Positions 10,530 through 21,706 of a stretch of 64,000 nucleotides of DNA are shown one piece after another (within the stretch, counting starts at the first letter, position 1; each line of letters begins with the position of its first letter). The stretch is from Tricholoma matsutake. Lineage: Eukaryota > Basidiomycota > Agaricomycetes > Agaricales > Tricholomataceae. The notes under the pieces are model-generated. The model was not told the DNA's origin and ran no database searches. It was given only the letters and a program-made list of their open reading frames with translations. The translations under genes were made by a program, and so were the position numbers. The stretch lies in NCBI GenBank assembly GCA_026075535.2, contig AP026539.1:8990001-9054000 (forward strand), read 5' to 3'.

Positions 10530-11810
10530 TCATGCTTGAGGAAAGCCAAGCTCAATGAGACACTTCTGAACCCACACCCAACGGAGTGTGTCATGCTTCA
10601 GTGATATGTATGCATCAGCCGCGCCCATATTTCCCTGGAAAAGATCAATAAGTGCAACAAGCTGTTCATCACACAAATTGCCCTCCTTCTCCTGGATGAG
10701 ATCCATGGCTTTAGACCACCGCTCTGGTGATGTATCAGCATGCATTTGATCTGGTTGCCCAAGAGTATGCTCAATAGTATTATTAAATGTAACTAAGGTC
10801 TCCTTGATTCCATTTAGTGCGACTGCACCAGAGAGAGGTGTAGCTGTGCAAGCCCTTTTGGTCTCTGAATGGAGCTGGCTAGCATCAAGCATGGACTGTT
10901 TGCACTTGGCGGATGGAGATGTAGACATAGCGGATGTAGATGTGGCATAGGTGGATGGCACAGATGGTGTCAGATGCTGGGGAGATGATGGTGGTGGAGG
11001 CTGTGGTGATGAGGGTGGTAGGTCAGGATCACCATTTACTGGGGGAGTAGCCAGGCGACCAGTATCCATTTGATCAGATCCCTGAGTTTCTGATGGTTGT
11101 TGGTCTACTGACATCGTACTAGCAGCACCCCTGGATTGTTGTGATGGACGAAAGGCATAGCTGCCTTTTCTGAGGCTGGGCATAAGTGGAGCCATGAGAT
11201 TGTAGAGCACAAAACCCTTGTGTGCATAAGACTTTGCACCTGGGTGTTTCTAGCCAGTAATCACAATCAGAATCCTTGATCAACAAAGGATAAGGCATAC
11301 TACTGTATACATATCCCAAGCACACTTCTCATTTACACCAATATTCATCCCTTGTTCAGCATCCCATGAAAATCCTGAGAGGCCCTTCAGAGTGGTAACC
11401 ATGTTGTAAGCAGATCGTAACTAGGTCATTGTGGTTAGTCCAGAAATCAAGTAACTGAGACAATCACATACCCATGCATACTTAGACTGGCATGCTTTCA
11501 CTGTCTTCACACCCCCCTTCTTGCGGTGCAGTGCCAGGTGTTTGACAGCATCATTCCAGACGATGGCTCTAAAGTTACCACCATCGGCCTGCTTATCTTT
11601 GTTACTTGTTACTTGCTTGATATCCGCCTATGCTAACTAGAGCTAAGGACATGCCTTGACGGACCAATATTATGGACACCTCTTCAGATGGCAAACATAT
11701 AAGTAGAAATAAAGGTAGGTAGTATGAAGTAAGGCAGATATGAAATGCTCAGTCATGGGTGCATCAAAAACCCAATGGGAAAAGCTACCGGCTGGCAACA
11801 ACCACATAAG
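10530..11810 (-). CDS. Myb/SANT-like partner protein of Harbinger
   Basis: Minus-strand exons can be read at 11472-11627, 11304-11420 and 10530-11249, with introns of 51 and 54 nt; a further N-terminal exon probably holds HWVFDAPMTEHFISALL near 11740-11800. The first parts form a Myb/SANT-like DNA-binding domain: ADGGNFRAIVWNDAVKHLAL, RKKGGVKTVKACQSKYAW, then LKGLSGFSWD, WDMYT and KHPGAKSYAHKGF. A Ser/Pro linker (PPSSPQPPPPSSPQ) leads to a conserved C-terminus ending DLFQGNMGAADAYISLKHD and VWVQKCLIELGF. In Harbinger elements such a protein binds the transposon ends and works with the transposase. Convergent with the transposase gene. The start exon is uncertain. Confidence 0.75.
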
Positions 11811-11829
11811 AAATGAAAAATAAAGGTTA

Positions 11830-12377
11830 AAAATTAAGGAATGTGAAGTGAAAGGTGTAGAAACATTCAACCCAACAGTGTGGACTGGACTGAACATGCG
11901 CAGTACGACGTGGCTGGGTGACGTGGCCATCTGTGAGTGTATTGAGCGATTGTCGAAAGGGTTAAAAAAAGGAAGGGTGTTCTTGAATAAAATGAAAGCA
12001 TAAACGCAACAGCCTGGATTGAACGACTGTCTGACGGTGAACTGGCAAAGTATGATGTGGCTGGGTGACATGACTGGGTGACGTGGCCACGAGTGCGCAA
12101 ATTGAATGAGTGTGTTGAAGAATCAAGGGCGAGAAATACATGGTGTGACATAGCGGTCAACATTGGGAGGATATGGGTAGTGGTTGATAAATGGTTTATG
12201 TGGGTAGGGGATGGTGATAAAATCGGGCTTCGTTTGCATCAACAACATGGGTCGCCAATTCATGCGCTGCATTTAGACAGTGAGGCCTTCTATAATTTAA
12301 CGATGCGACAGGCGGCCACTCTAGCTGGCACCGGGACAACAGAGCAACGATTTGAGGGTGGGGTGGGTGGTGATGGT
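11830..12377. other. No gene seen; direct repeats
   Basis: The phrase GTGGCTGGGTGACGTGGCCA occurs near 11909, and again with an inserted repeat of TGACATGACTGGG near 12055. These direct repeats lie upstream of the Myb-like gene and may be part of the Harbinger end. Nothing coding was recognised. Confidence 0.35.
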
Positions 12378-12379
12378 GG

Positions 12380-12416
<37 letters not shown>
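12378..12416. repeat. (GTT)n microsatellite
   Basis: Thirteen trinucleotide units GTT in a row. It generates poly-Val and poly-Asn frames on the two strands that are not genes. Confidence 0.95.
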
Positions 12417-12689
12417 ATCACAGAGAAATAGGATCAGAAGCTCCTCCTCTTTCTTGGACCAGGAGCACTGGGCACCAGGATCTCCGAGCACATCAGCAGC
12501 AGAGTCGCCAGTGGGATTGACCTCTGGGATTGACGGGCTCCTCGACGAGAGGTGGGTTTCTGGCATGATAAGCCTGAGGAATGTGATTGTAGATGGTCAC
12601 ACCTATGTCACAATCTCTGGGAAACTCGGCATTGCTCGGCTGCCTTGAGAATAATGTGAATTTCCATTGCCGAAGTCTACATCATGCAT

Positions 12690-12750
12690 CATGTGGCAAC
12701 CTACCTAACCATTTTTTTTTAGAAACGGTCTACAATTTTGCAGTTAGCTG
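12690..12750. repeat. Right arm of a distant inverted repeat pair
   Basis: The reverse complement begins CAGCTAACTGCAAAATTGTA like the arm at 7492-7547, then GACCGTTTCT, an A-run and GGTTGCCACATGA. It ends about 200 bp upstream of the P450 start codon. Confidence 0.55.
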
Positions 12751-12953
12751 TCAACTTGCCTTGCTTACATTAACTTCCTTTTTTGGGGGCCCCCATGGCC
12801 ACGATCGGTGGATCGGACACCTCTTGGTGGGACACGGGTCGCAAGTTGTTCTCAGGCTTCAGCAGTTTCACAGTCTAACACATGGAGGCGCCATATAAGT
12901 CCTTGCTCTCTTAAGCACTAATATGCCATCCTCCCAGAACTCCTTCCTGTCAG

Positions 12954-15175
12954 ATGCTTCAATACGACCTTCTGGCTAGTGGGCTGTCCTTTGCCCTCGC
13001 TCTTTACTTCTACCTCAAACGTCACAGTGATGAATCTATCGACAGACTGCCGCTCCCCCCAGGTCCGAAGAAACTGCCGTTGATAGGCAACCTCCTGGAC
13101 ATGCCAAAATCTTTGGAATGGGTAACTTACCACAAGTGGTGCAAGGAATTTGGTGCTGAATTCCCGGGCCGAGTATCTACTCTGCAAATGCGATGCTTAT
13201 TTTATCCCTCACAGATTCCGAGATCATCCATCTGAACGTCGCAGGAACTTCATTGGTCGTTCTAGACACCTCTGAAGCGACGACCGAACTCCTGGAGAGG
13301 AGGTCTTCGATATACTCTGATAGGTATCAACTTTCGTTGTCATTTCATCCGAATATACCTGAACTCGTTTTCTTAGGCCCAGGATGCCGATGGCGAAAGA
13401 GCTGATGGGATGGGACTTCCATTTCGCCTTCATGAGATACGGTAAGCATCTGTTACAACCTTTTTTAATACAGAAACCTCAATGATCTATTCCGAAGGTG
13501 ATCACTGGTAGTGTGAAAATCATCAACGAACATGATAAAAATACATACTATGGTGTTCTAGGCGTCAACATCGTACGTTGATGCACCAAACATTTCACCA
13601 AACTGCCTCCATGCGATTTAGGCCCCTTGAACTGAAAGCTGTGCATGGTCTACTTCGTCGTATGCTGGAAGACCCGGATGATCTTATAGGTCATCTTCGG
13701 CAGTGCGCATTAGGGTAATAATTATGGCCCAGAATGCTCACATTTTTTCGGCTTGTTGCAGAATGGCTGGTGAAACCATCATATCTATCGCTTACGGCCT
13801 AGATGTTTTGCCGAAAGATGACCCTTATATTTCTATTGCAGAAAAATGTATCCGCTCGCTTGTTGTGGCAGCTGTCCCTGGCACTTTCTTAGTGGACACA
13901 TTCCCCTGGCTCAAATACGTCCCGGACTGGATGCCTCTTGCGCGTTTTAAACGCAAGGCTAAGGAGTGGCGGAAATTGGCATTAACCATGGTGGAGATGC
14001 CCTTCGAGGCAGGAAAGCGGAAGCTCGTGCGTACTATGGCTTTTTCAATCAATCTTTCCTCGTTACCAGTGTAAACTGCAGGAAAGTGGCCAGGTTATGC
14101 CATCGTTCTTATCATATAGTTTGGAGAACATGGACGAAACTCGTGACATGGCCTACCAGGCAGAGGTTATTAAGGGCACTGCTGGCGCCATGTACACATG
14201 TATGTACCTTGTCTTCTTTTCATCGGCCCCACACAGGTTTATTGGTTGGCTCCTTATTCAGCTGGCTCCGATACGGTATGGTTTCCTCGTATCCATTTTC
14301 AGATTCTTGTCTACATGTTGCTCGTAGACCGTGTCTGCTATTGCTTCATGTGTTCTGGGATTAGTTACACATCCGGAAGTGTTGGAGAAAGCACAAGCGG
14401 AGATTGACGCCGTCGTGGGCTTGAAGCAGCTTCCTGATTTTGATGACTTTGATTCCTTACCGTACATCACTGCAATTGCCAAGGAGACATTGAGGTGGAG
14501 GGATATCACACCAATCGGTGTGTTTATTATCAGTCTTGGTGAAGTTCTGTTGACAGTTTCGCTAGCCGTTCCACATCTCCTCACTGCCGATGACGTGTAT
14601 AAGGGATACAGGCTTCCCGCTGGAACGATTGTTATCCCAAATGCTTGGTGGGGTATCATGATCCGCGGTATTCATGACTAACTCCCTTTCGACCAACAGG
14701 GCAATGCTCCACGATGAAAAGGTATACCCAGAGCCATTTGAATTTAAACCCGAAAGGTTTATGAAGGATGGCAAATTGGACCCGAGTATTAGAGACCCAG
14801 CGCACGCTGCATTTGGTTTTGGTCGCCGGTACATTTTACCTTTTTGTTGACTTCCAACGGATGTATGCTGAAGGCCATTTTCTTAGGATATGCCCCGCTC
14901 GTTATATGGCATTCTCGGCAATCTGGATCGCCATCGCTTCGCTCATTGCAGCCTTTGACATAAAGAAAGCAGTAGATGAGAATGGCGAAGTTATTGAGCC
15001 TTCCCAGGAATACCTCTCCGCGCTGGTGGTGTAAGCTCTGACGATGAAATTACTAGTCCAGAATTGCTGATTGTTGGTAATTCATAGCATGCCCTTGCCC
15101 TTCAAATGTTCCATCAAACCCAGATCTTGGCAGGCGGAGGCCTTGATTCGTGCTACTAACAATGTGGAGTATTAA
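12954..15175 (+). CDS. Cytochrome P450 monooxygenase, 13 exons
   Basis: Exons 12954-13152, 13215-13323, 13377-13441, 13498-13507, 13562-13702, 13762-14026, 14082-14199, 14262-14275, 14328-14517, 14566-14647, 14700-14828, 14887-15030 and 15088-15175 join to 1554 nt, exactly 517 codons plus stop, every intron 48-62 nt. A heme-thiolate oxidase anchored in the ER by an N-terminal helix (LLASGLSFALALYFYL), then the hinge PLPPGPKKLPLIGN. Landmarks in order: RMPMAKELMGWDF, GDHWRQHRTLMHQ, I-helix SGSDTT, K-helix ETLR, FKPERF and heme loop FGFGRRICPARYMA, where the usual Gly two after the Cys is Ala. It resembles fungal P450s often annotated as O-methylsterigmatocystin oxidoreductase-like; the substrate cannot be told. 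Exons of 10 and 14 nt are noteworthy. No stops, unlike its transposon neighbours. Confidence 0.93.
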
Positions 15176-15774
15176 CTTCATCCCCACCTCTAAATATCTT
15201 CCTAACCTCACCGACCCGCTTCTCTCATTCCGTTATTACTGAGTATTCCTCCTTTCCAACTTCCAGAGTCAGTAATCTTTGCTTGTTGTCATTGAGAACA
15301 AGGTCAGCACCACATTGTCCTTGCCTCCTCAATACCAGTCTTCTCATGCTATACAGTTGGCATTAATGCTCAGTCCCATTTCTGGCATTCAAATATTCTG
15401 TAGTACAGTACAAGTTAAGGTTTTTTGATGTTTCGGATACGCAGCCTATTCCAGATTGATATGAAAACTTTGGTATATGATTGCACGCGCCTGGGACATG
15501 TAGCTAACAGACTTCCGAATTCTTGCAATCCTGCTGCTCCCGCATTCGGCAGCACTGGAGTTTATACTTGAGAGCCGGGGATCAACTGCGACATAGAATT
15601 GCAGGAATGCTGCTGGTGAATACTTGGTGTGACGTTTCGAATGGAAATGATCAATGGAAAAGGCTGTATCAAAGAAGTCGGGCTCTCGGGTCATGCAGTA
15701 AGGTCCTAGTGCACACCATTCGCTTCGGTGCTGTCGGGTATCGGGTATAAATTGCCGAAAAACATCGTTCCGAC
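15176..15774. other. Downstream region of the P450 gene, no gene seen
   Basis: Pyrimidine-rich sequence follows the P450 stop and probably contains its 3' UTR. Short frames at 15446-15796 on either strand have no recognisable motif. Confidence 0.35.
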
Positions 15775-16003
15775 CCAGCCTCCTTCCCATGCCCAACTTG
15801 AAGGCTATCTCCGAATATTATCTTATCTGTGTGATTATCTGGCAAATTTCAAACCCAGCATAGCTTTATTTCCTTCAACCGCTCGGGTTGAAGGAAATAA
15901 AGTTATGCTGGGTTGGAAATTTGGGCGATGTTCACACAGATAAGATAAAATCATATATCCGATTTCCTCTCAACTGCGAAGTTGGGCATGGGAAGGAGGC
16001 TGG
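15775..16003. mobile_element. Fold-back element, about 229 bp
   Basis: The arms start CCAGCCTCCTTCCCATGCCC and close with the reverse complement, around a centre CCGCTCGG near 15889. The inner arms are matched over TTATCTTATCTGTGTG and CCCAGCATAGCTTTATTTCC. Near-identical direct repeats, TTCCGACC at 15768 and TTCTGACC at 16004, flank it with one mismatch at a CpG, suggesting an 8-bp target duplication as in hAT-like MITEs. No coding content. Confidence 0.65.
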
Positions 16004-16205
16004 TTCTGACCTACTACCCAACTACTGCCTCAGGTATGCAATGGAAGCCATAGGCCCATAGCAGATGCTGTGTGTACACCATATGGCCATTATGCCTCCA
16101 GTAAGCTGCTGCTGACCATACCTTGCATAGTACTTAGAGCATTTTGCACCTCAATTTCCATTTTTATTGCCCTGCACATCATGCTTCAGGCTTGGGTAGT
16201 GTGGG

Positions 16206-16519
16206 TGTTGTAATATTGAGCTGTCCCCGGACCGTGATGCCGCCATACCTGGTACTCTCATTTATTCATTTGTTGGTTACTACATTCCCCCTATCTTTGA
16301 CACTATGTAAATCTCGTAGTCATAGCTTCCCACCTCAGTGCTTTTACATTCATTGAGGTGTAAGTCCCCTTTTACTATACTTCGTTATACTCTTTACTTA
16401 CCTTGAAGTAGTACTCGTTATTCTATTCTAGGTACTACTACTCAATATTAGTGCTTTTACATTCACTGAGGTTACTCATTATTCTATTCTAGTCTCATAA
16501 CCGGTCCCTGCCTTTTAGA
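16206..16519 (+). repeat. 5' LTR of the copia element
   Basis: Begins TGTTGTAATATTGAG and ends CCTTTTAGA; followed at once by GGTTATGGGCCC, the likely primer-binding region. Its length equals the 3' LTR. Confidence 0.9.
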
Positions 16520-16523
16520 GGTT

Positions 16524-17939
16524 ATGGGCCCTGCCGATATCTCTGACATGTCTTCAACAACCAACAACCAATCTTTGAATCTGCCAAAGCTTCGTAGCGA
16601 GAGTTCCAACTGGTCGACCTACCAGGAGCACATCATCAATTATCTCACATCGAAGGGGTTGAAGAAGCATCTCTTGGGTACCGCGCAAAAGCCGGTTACA
16701 CTCCAGGAATGGAATGGAGACCTGTACAAGCCTCACAGCCTTGCTCCATTAACTGATGAGGAGGTTGAGAAGCATGAGGAGGATGAGGAGGCCTATGAGC
16801 AGAAGCAGGCAGCCGTTCAAGAGGTCATTTATCGAACCACTGACAAATCCACATTCCTTCAGGTGAAGAACGAGGATAGCACCGCTAATGTCTGGAAGAA
16901 GGTCATCTCCATCCATGCCGACAAGGGCTCATTGTACAAAACAAACCTCCTCACCCAGCTTAAAATGCTCCAACTCGTCGAGAGTGGAGATATGCGAGAG
17001 CATCTCACAAAAATGTCTGAAATAAAGGAACGACTTGCTGAAATGAATTGTCCAGTCACCGACGAATCCTTCGTATCCTACATTCGTACATCACTCTCAC
17101 TCATTCCAAACTACTGAACCCTCCTTATGACACTCAATGCCACTGCTCATGAGTCTGGGAGGGAGCTCACCAGCTCCAACCTTATTTGGCATCTCACCGA
17201 AGAAGCGAACTCAATCGCACTCGAGGATTCCATCAATAAGTCTAACACCGCCATGATAGCAGCCACATTGAGATCCAAAGACAGCAGGGGGAAGCCAAAG
17301 TCAAAGGGGAAGCCAAAAGCCCACTGTTCAAACCCTAACTGCGATAAAGATGGTCACACACTTGACCAATGCTTTGCGAAAGGAGGAGGAAAGGAGAAGG
17401 AAGCGCTGGAATGGTTCAAGAAATTGGCTGCAAGGAAAACAGCATCAGCAAGTGCGCACGTTGCCGAAAACATTGAGAATGATGATGCCGAAAACTTCAT
17501 GATGCTTACCTACAGTCTACCAGATGATCCTACCACCCTCATTGTCACCTCCAATTTTACAGCCAAAGCTCATGCCACCTCTGGCACAGCTGGTATTATC
17601 CTTGACAGTGGTGCTAGCAGACACTTCTCTCCTGATCGTTCGAAACTCATGAACTACAGGGAAATTAACCCCGAACCAATAAGAGCCGCCGACAGACGTA
17701 CCTTCAGTGCACTCGGAAAGGGTGACCTAAAGGTTGAGCTACCTAATGGGGATCAGAAACCAACCCCAATAACGCTCAAGAATGTATACTACTCACCTCA
17801 CATGGCATTCACCCTGATGTCTGTCTCCTGTGTTGACCAGGCTGGGTTTTCTCTTTTCATTAAGAATGGAGCATGCATCATTCGTAGCTCGGAATTGAAC
17901 ATTATCGGATATATTCCTCTTGTTTGGGGGCTTTATTGA
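16524..17939 (+). pseudogene. copia gag and protease
   Basis: Starts MGPADISDMSS 4 bp inside the 5' LTR junction. The gag part has LRSESSNWSTYQEHIINYL and, after an in-frame TGA at 17115-17117 (an Arg CGA is expected after LIPNY), SGRELTSSNLIWHL. The zinc knuckle is C-SNPN-C-DKDG-H-TLDQ-C, a C-x4-C spacing. The aspartic protease follows with LDSGASRHFSPDRS. A second TGA closes the segment at 17937-17939 after PLVWGLY, again where an Arg is expected. Before these changes gag and pol were one long frame, as is common in fungal copia elements. Confidence 0.88.
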
Positions 17940-17996
17940 GTCAGCAGAACATTCAACCCATCTTCCACACCTTCTGCAAATTCTGCATCAAAGCTG

Positions 17997-19823
17997 ATGT
18001 CGATCAGTGAGCTTCATCATAAAATGGGGCATATTAATCATGACAACTTATGCAAAATGGTGAAAGAGGGGATGGTTACAGGTATTGATGTCGACTTAGA
18101 CTCAAAGCCTGAATTTTGCGAAGCCTGTATCAAGGCTAAAGCAGACCGGAAGCCATTTCCAAAGAAAAGCGAGACGGTGTACACCAAGTATGGGGAAAAG
18201 GTCGTTGCAGATTTGTGGGGACCAGCACGAGTCGAATCGTTAGATGGGAAGAAGTATTACTACTTGTTCAAGGACCTCGCCAGCTGTGAAGAGAAGGTTT
18301 ACTTCTTGAGGGCAAAATCGGAAGCATTTGTTGACTACAAGAAATACGAGGCATGGGCAATGGTCCAATGCGGCGCACGAATCAAAATATTTGGGTGTGA
18401 TCACGCAGGCAAATTAATGAGCAAGGAACTTAATAACCATCTCGAAAATGCCGGTACCATCCACCACCTCACAGTCCACGACACCCCAGCTTCAAATGGT
18501 GCAGTCGAACGGGGAAATAGAACCCATATGAATGACGCCTGTGCGATGATGATCGCAGCTGGCCAACCTCGATCCTTGTGGGCTGAAGCAGTCCGTCACA
18601 ATGTCTGGTTGCATAACTGTGCACCAACATGTGGCCTGACTGAGTCAAAGACCCCTTACAAGGTAGCAATGGGGGAGAAACCCGACTTGTCGAAGCTTTG
18701 TGAATGGGGCGTGATCATCTGGGTAAAACAGCTTGATGCCAGGAAGTTGGATCCAAGAGCTGAAGAAGCTCGATTTGTGGGCTATGATGATGAATCAAAG
18801 GGTTTTCATATCTATTGGCCAAAGCAACACAAGGTCAGCATCAAAAGGGATGTTTATTTTGACAAAAATCATGCTTTACAGCCTGATGAAGCATCAATTG
18901 AGGGGGTGGAAGATGTATTCACCAATTCAGACACTTCCCAGCCTCGAAACAGCTCCAATAACCCAGTAGCACCTGTTGATAATGCATCCAAGGATCCTGA
19001 ACCCGAAAGTGTTGATAATGCAGCCAAAAATCTGCCAGCAACACCCAATATTAGCCCAGAAACCTCGGAAACTCCACCCAACATACCAATACCTCCACCA
19101 CATCAAAGAAGCATGAGGCAAAACTCCCTAACAGGCCTCACCCCAGTTGACGAAACCGAATATGGCCGGGGAAAACGTAAACACATTGCCAGCTCACAAG
19201 CTAGCGCCAACGTTTTAGAGGTCATCGAGGGAGCCTATATGCTTGAGGATAACAGTTCTCTTGAACCAGGGAGAGTAGAACTTGATATGAGTGAGGAGGA
19301 ATGGTTTCATGAAGCAATGCAGGTAGCGATGGCAGCCAGTGGGGATGAGCCAACATTGAGTGAGGCGTTAAATGGTGGTGAACGATCAGAATGGTCCGAT
19401 GCGATCGATGCGGAACTTACCCAAATGGAGAAAGTAAATGCCTGGGTTCCCATCATTCCACCACTCAACACCAACATCATTCCATCCCGCTATGTATTCC
19501 ACCGTAAACATGATGCAGCTGGAAATGTTTCCTGTCACAAAGCTCGCCTAGTTGTCAAAGGATTCAGGCAGCAGTTTGGCATCGATTACATTGAAACATT
19601 CGCTCCCACAGTCCGAGCCACTACTCTCTGGGTCCTCCTGTCATATGCAGCTCTGAAAAATGCCGCTGTCCATCAATGTGATGTGAAAAACGCTTACCTG
19701 AACTGTCGTTTGCAGGATGGCATAGAACTTTATTCTGAACTCCCACCAAAATATGAAGATTACCGTAAATTACCACCAGACCTCAAGGGCAAGCCAAATG
19801 TAGTCTGCAAGTGGCTTGTATAA
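17997..19823 (+). pseudogene. copia integrase and RT start
   Basis: The zinc region reads ELHHKMGHINHDN...CEACIKAK (HHCC). The integrase core has D in VADLWGP, D in FGCDHAGKLMSKEL and E in NGAVERGNRTHMND. A long Pro/Ser/Asn spacer (18,900-19,130) leads to the RT: EWSDAIDAELTQMEKVNAWV, ARLVVKGFRQQFGIDYIETF and DVKNAYLNCRLQDGIELYSE. A TAA at 19821-19823 interrupts at the spot where relatives read K-S-L-Y-G; here a few bases seem lost, so this stop is not a CpG change. Confidence 0.88.
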
Positions 19824-20558
19824 GTTTACAGATCAAAACAGGGAGCTCATGACTGGTATGCCGAGGTGAAATTTTTTTTCACAGGTCTCAGATACACGGT
19901 CTCAGTTGCAGACGAGGCTGTGTTCTATTTATATCATGGTGACAAGTTTACTATCATTGCCGCTGCCACTGATGACTTTACTATCATTGTGGATTCCACC
20001 GAGAGTGCCAACCACTTGATCCAGAAGCAACTTCCACAACGCTTCAAAATCTCAGACCTCGGACCTATTAACTGGCTTCTTGGCATTAGCATCACACGTG
20101 ACCTCAAAGCCAAAACCATCTCATTGAGTCAACAAGCTTACTTTGAGCAAATCATTGCTCGATTCGATCTCCAAGATGCCCGTTCCACTGTCACTCCCAT
20201 GGAACCTGGAATCGACCTCAGCCTTGACTCACCCGCCGTTTCACCAACGGTTCTCACACCCGCCAAGAAAACAAAGTACAGGGAGATGATTGGATGCCTT
20301 ATGTATGCGGCTGTCATGACATGTCCCAACATTGCATTTGCTGTTTCCACTCTATCCCAGTACCTTGAATCCCCGAGAACCACTCATCTCATTGCAGTAA
20401 CTTGGGTATTCCACTATCTCTCTGGTACTAAAAGCCTCAAACTTGTTCTTGGAGGCGAATATTCAAATCTCACGGGCTACTCGGATGCCGACTGGGCTTC
20501 CCACACACACCGTCACTCGATTTCTGGATTCGTTTACTTTGTAGGAATTGGTGCCATC
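19824..20558 (+). pseudogene. copia RT C-terminal half and RNase H start
   Basis: Continues the same frame: VYRSKQGAHDWYAEVKFFF, the catalytic ATDDFTIIVDST (TDD in place of the usual YVDD, normal for this family), PINWLLGISITRDLK, MIGCLMYAAVMTCPNIAFAV and the RNase H start TGYSDADWASHTHRHSISG. It ends at VGIGAI where a 425-bp sequence is inserted. Confidence 0.88.
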
Positions 20559-20983
20559 TATAAGGGCAACCTAAGCCTCTAGCAAAGGGAAATCCAAAAT
20601 TAAAATTATACTACATAGTACAGGGATTGGGGACACACCTAGCAAAGGGAAATCCGAAGAGAAAACTCTAAGGATCTCTTTGCCGATGCCCAGTATATGT
20701 GAAGATGACAAAGTCAAATAATAACCTAAAAATAGAAAAGGTGGAGATAGGCAGATCAAGGCTGCTGAATGACATCATACCAAGGGGTAGGTGTCAGAAG
20801 GGGTGCTCCGCCTCTAAATATAAAACTGTCAACATGTACAAACATGATAGAAAGGGAAAATTAGTAATAAAATCCGAAAAAATCATAGAAAATGAAGAAT
20901 AGAAGGAAATGAAGTGAGGAAAAATATAGAATGAACATAAAAAATAGGAGAAACATACAGGGCACCCCCCTAGTCCCCTTACA
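20559..20983. mobile_element. Solo-LTR-like insertion with TSD CCATC
   Basis: The 425-bp insert starts TATAAGGGC and ends CCCCTTACA, which are imperfect inverted copies, and is flanked by CCATC at 20554-20558 and 20984-20988. A 5-bp TSD with T-rich/TG...CA-like termini and no coding content is what a solo LTR leaves behind. It contains an internal duplication of CCTAGCAAAGGGAAATCC (near 20577 and 20638). Its parent element is not in this window. Confidence 0.7.
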
Positions 20984-21363
20984 CCATCACTTGGAGCAGC
21001 AAGAAACAACCCATCGTCACTTTGTCAAGTACCAAAGCAGAATATGTTGCATTAACTCATGCTTCGAAAGACATTTTATGGATTCACAAATTACTTACCA
21101 AATTTTCTTCTATTTTTAGTTTTACTTTACCTACCACTCTTTTCTGCGACAACCAAGGTGCAATTCGCCTTTTGAAGGATGCCACATTCCACGGATGCAC
21201 AAAGCACATCGACGTCCACTTTCATTTCATACGCCAAACTGTTACCACTGGCCATGTGGCTTTGCAATACTGTCCTACCGATGACATGATCGGCGACATC
21301 TTCACAAAATCACTTGCTCAAATCAAGTTCAAGAAATTCCATTCTCTCCTCGGACTCCTCTGA
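20984..21363 (+). pseudogene. copia RNase H, distal part
   Basis: After the insertion the frame resumes as TWSSKKQPIVTLSSTKAEYV, then THASKDILWIHKLLTKF, FCDNQGAIRLLKDA and KHIDVHFHFIRQ, ending with FKKFHSLLGLL. These are the conserved end blocks of copia RNase H. With one TSD copy and the insert left out, the split protein joins in frame (VGIGAI to TWSSKK). Confidence 0.88.
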
Positions 21364-21387
21364 TTCCGTGTCCATCTCGAGGGGGAG

Positions 21388-21701
21388 TTTTGTAATATTG
21401 AGCCATCCCCAGACCGTGATGCCGCCATACCCGGTACTCTCATTTATTCATTTGTTGTTTACTACGTTCCCCCTATCTTCAACACTATGTAAATCTCATA
21501 GTCGTAGCTTCCCACCTCAGTGCTTTTACATTCACTGAGGTGTAAGTCCCCTTTTACTATACTTTGTTATACTCTTTACTTACCTTGAAGTAGTACTCAT
21601 TATTCTATTCTAGGTACTACTACTCAATATTAGTGCTTTTACATTCACTGAGGTTACTCATTATTCTATTCTAGTCTCATAACTGGTCCCTGCCTTTTAG
21701 A
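21388..21701 (+). repeat. 3' LTR of the copia element
   Basis: Same length as the 5' LTR; starts TTTTGTAATATTGAG, so the first TG has become TT. It is preceded by the polypurine tract GAGGGGGAG at 21379-21387. Confidence 0.9.
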
Positions 21702-21706
21702 GTGGG

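Larger units (their letters stand above)
16206..21701 (+). mobile_element. Ty1/copia LTR retrotransposon with LTRs and TSD
   Basis: Two 314-bp LTRs enclose gag, protease, integrase, RT and RNase H in copia order. A 5-bp direct repeat GTGGG stands at 16201-16205 and 21702-21706. A polypurine tract GAGGGGGAG ends just before the 3' LTR. The coding strand is one frame from 16524 to 20558 broken by three stops, and RNase H is split by a 425-bp insertion at 20559-20983. The LTRs differ at 15 of 314 positions; 12 of these fall in CpG-type changes. The copy is defective but fairly young. Confidence 0.93.

Noticed and set aside
12321..12648. Frames with poly-Val or poly-Asn
   Set aside because: Produced by the (GTT)n microsatellite.
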